Shown: piece by piece, positions 62,842 through 64,000 of the stretch
Layout of the letters: each line of letters starts with the position of its first letter
How positions within the stretch are numbered: the stretch's first letter is position 1
Origin: Bdellovibrio bacteriovorus
GTDB lineage: Bacteria; Bdellovibrionota; Bdellovibrionia; Bdellovibrionales; Bdellovibrionaceae
Assembly (NCBI RefSeq): GCF_002208115.1
Contig: NZ_CP020946.1
Location: 868,001-932,000, forward strand
DNA: 64,000 nucleotides
Direction of reading: 5' to 3'
Notes under the pieces: model-generated
Databases searched by the model: none
What the model was told of the DNA's origin: nothing
The model's input: the letters and a program-made list of their open reading frames with translations, nothing else
Translations under genes and position numbers: made by a program

Positions 62842-63772
62842 TGGATTGAATGAATTTTTCTTTAAGCCCCAGCCGGTGCATACCGTGGCGTTGCTGCGAG
62901 TATTGTTCGGAGTCGTTTTGCTGATCAATTGGTTTATGGTGTGGAACCATCTGGACACGTTCTGGGGAGTTGAAGGGATCTTCTCTTTGGAAAGCGCTTT
63001 AAAGATGGGGAGCGCCTTCCGCTTTAGTTTGTTTGAACTGTTACCACCGGATCCGCGGGTGCCGGCGCTGCTGGCCCTGGTTCATTTGGGGGCGGTGATC
63101 GGGGTGCTATTCGGGCTTTTCACCCGCACCTCCATTGCGGTGGCATTTTTCACGCTGATTTCGTTTCATAACCGCAACGTCTTTGTTCTGAACAGCTCTG
63201 ACATTGTGATCCGCAATTTTCTGTTTTTGTTGTTCCTGACTCCTTGTGGGGACTGGTTGTCGGTGGATCGCTGGTGGCAGGTGCGACGGGGGCTGGCGCC
63301 GGAAGAACCGGTGGATAAAGCGCCATGGGGGCTGCGTTTGATGCAGATTCAGTTCAGTATCATTTACATTGCCACGGTGATGTTCAAAATGAAGGGGGCT
63401 TTGTGGGCGGACGGGACGGCAGTATACGTTGCGACCCGTCTGGATGAATTCGTGCGCATGCCATTGGGTTTGCTGAACAATCTGCTGGTGATCAAGTTTT
63501 TGACCTGGTCGACCTTGGCGGTGGAGCTGGCTTTGGGGACTCTGATCTGGATTCGAGAACTGCGCTACTGGGTGTTGCTGGCCGGTGTGGGTTTGCACCT
63601 GGGAATCGAGCTTTCAATGAATATTCCGATGTTTGAATGGATCATGATTATAGTGATGATCTGCATGGTGGACCCAGAAGATATGAAAGACTGGCTGACA
63701 CTGGCGAAAGAGGGAAGATTGTTTTCAAGTATTTTGTCCTGGAGACCGCCGATACTGGCCAAAGTTAAATAA
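62819..63772 (+). CDS. HTTM-domain integral membrane protein
   Basis: A 317-aa protein with six to eight membrane helices. It starts FKPQPVHTVALLRVLFGVVLL, then has HLDTFWGVEGIFSLESAL, FHNRNVFVLNSSD, FLLFLTPCGDWLSVDR and WGLRLMQIQFSIIYIATVMFKMKG. This is the HTTM (horizontally transferred transmembrane) domain related to vitamin K-dependent gamma-glutamyl carboxylase. The Lys/His pair needed for carboxylation cannot be judged here. ATG 62819 has CCGGAGG upstream. Paralogous to the truncated gene at 63815. Confidence 0.82.
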   Translation: MKLTTLTSGLNEFFFKPQPVHTVALLRVLFGVVLLINWFMVWNHLDTFWGVEGIFSLESALKMGSAFRFSLFELLPPDPRVPALLALVHLGAVIGVLFGLFTRTSIAVAFFTLISFHNRNVFVLNSSDIVIRNFLFLLFLTPCGDWLSVDRWWQVRRGLAPEEPVDKAPWGLRLMQIQFSIIYIATVMFKMKGALWADGTAVYVATRLDEFVRMPLGLLNNLLVIKFLTWSTLAVELALGTLIWIRELRYWVLLAGVGLHLGIELSMNIPMFEWIMIIVMICMVDPEDMKDWLTLAKEGRLFSSILSWRPPILAKVK

Positions 63773-63774
63773 AT

Positions 63775-63805
63775 AAAAAAGCCGCTGGTTGCAGCGGCTT
63801 TTTTT
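63775..63805. terminator. Bidirectional terminator between the two HTTM genes
   Basis: AAAAAAGCCGCTG (63775-63787) and CAGCGGCTTTTTTT (63792-63805) around GTTG. Serves both convergent genes. Confidence 0.9.
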
Positions 63806-63814
63806 GTATCCTAG

Positions 63815-64000
63815 TTATGTTGTTGCTGGTTCGGGATGTTTTGTGCGGGACCTGCGGTATTCCTGAAGCTTTTGAATCCATCGGTCGATGTCCCGGGAAT
63901 CCACCATGCTGATCATGACCACAATCATCGCCCATTCAAAAACCGGAATGGACATTGTGAACTCAATTCCCAGATGCAGGCCGACTCCAGCCAGCAGCAC
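63815..64000 (-). CDS. Second HTTM-domain protein, C-terminal part only (window edge)
   Basis: The frame is open to the window end, so only the last 61 codons are seen. LLAGVGLHLGIEFTMSIPVFEW matches the LLAGVGLHLGIELSMNIPMFEW end of the gene at 62819, so the two are paralogues arranged tail to tail. The tail (QEYRRSRTKHPEPATT) differs. Confidence 0.75.
   Translation of the reverse strand: MLLAGVGLHLGIEFTMSIPVFEWAMIVVMISMVDSRDIDRWIQKLQEYRRSRTKHPEPATT

Overview
The window is the chromosome of a free-living, Gram-negative, roughly GC-balanced bacterium. It most resembles Bdellovibrio or a close relative. I infer this from the combination of a split purine cluster, the predator-type periplasmic and outer-membrane genes, and the joined tRNA-tuf-secE-nusG-rpl-rpoBC-str-S10-spc-alpha super-cluster. 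It is recognition, not a database result.

Layout. 1-1161 is the 3' part of an M13-like zinc metallopeptidase. 1469-12787 is a nine-gene purine operon, purF-E-C-D-N-L-Q-H-M, mostly joined by 4-base ATGA overlaps. It is preceded by a leader that ends in an intrinsic terminator 15 bases before purF, and a strong terminator closes it. 12960-18037 holds envelope and metabolic genes: an outer-membrane protein, an esterase-like secreted hydrolase, a two-helix HAMP protein, a CoA-transferase/hydrolase family protein on the minus strand, and a small secreted protein. 18185-19781 is pyrF-rlmB.

19849-52248 is the translation and transcription core, all on the plus strand except one gene. It runs: four tRNAs (Thr-Tyr-Gly-Thr), tuf, tRNA-Trp, secE, nusG, rplK, rplA, rplJ, rplL, rpoB, rpoC, rpsL, rpsG, fusA, then the S10, spc and alpha operons to rplQ. 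Departures from the usual order are these. A minus-strand lipoprotein/barrel gene and a large inverted repeat lie between rplL and rpoB. rplX (L24) is absent between rplN and rplE. map and infA are absent between adk and rpmJ. No tuf follows fusA. rpoA and rplQ are separated by 154 bases full of hairpins.

52457-64000 is accessory envelope biology: a TlpA-like thioredoxin, a von Willebrand A lipoprotein, a TIGR03545/TIGR03546-type membrane pair, a GmhB-like HAD phosphatase, a UPF0104-type flippase-like protein, ManC (GDP-mannose synthesis) with an in-frame 24-base triplication, an L,D-transpeptidase, a small periplasmic protein, and a two-gene HTTM unit facing a second, truncated HTTM gene at the window edge.

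The purine operon makes IMP from PRPP except for the purB step and a purK partner. pyrF gives UMP, the core block builds ribosomes and RNA polymerase, and the right end builds or edits the cell envelope. I found no integrase, transposase, CRISPR array or obvious new defence system. The least explained signals are the non-coding structures: the purF leader, two long-armed extragenic elements, the rplL-rpoB inverted repeat, the rpoA-rplQ spacer and the triple-hairpin array at 53087. The HTTM pairs are the least explained genes.
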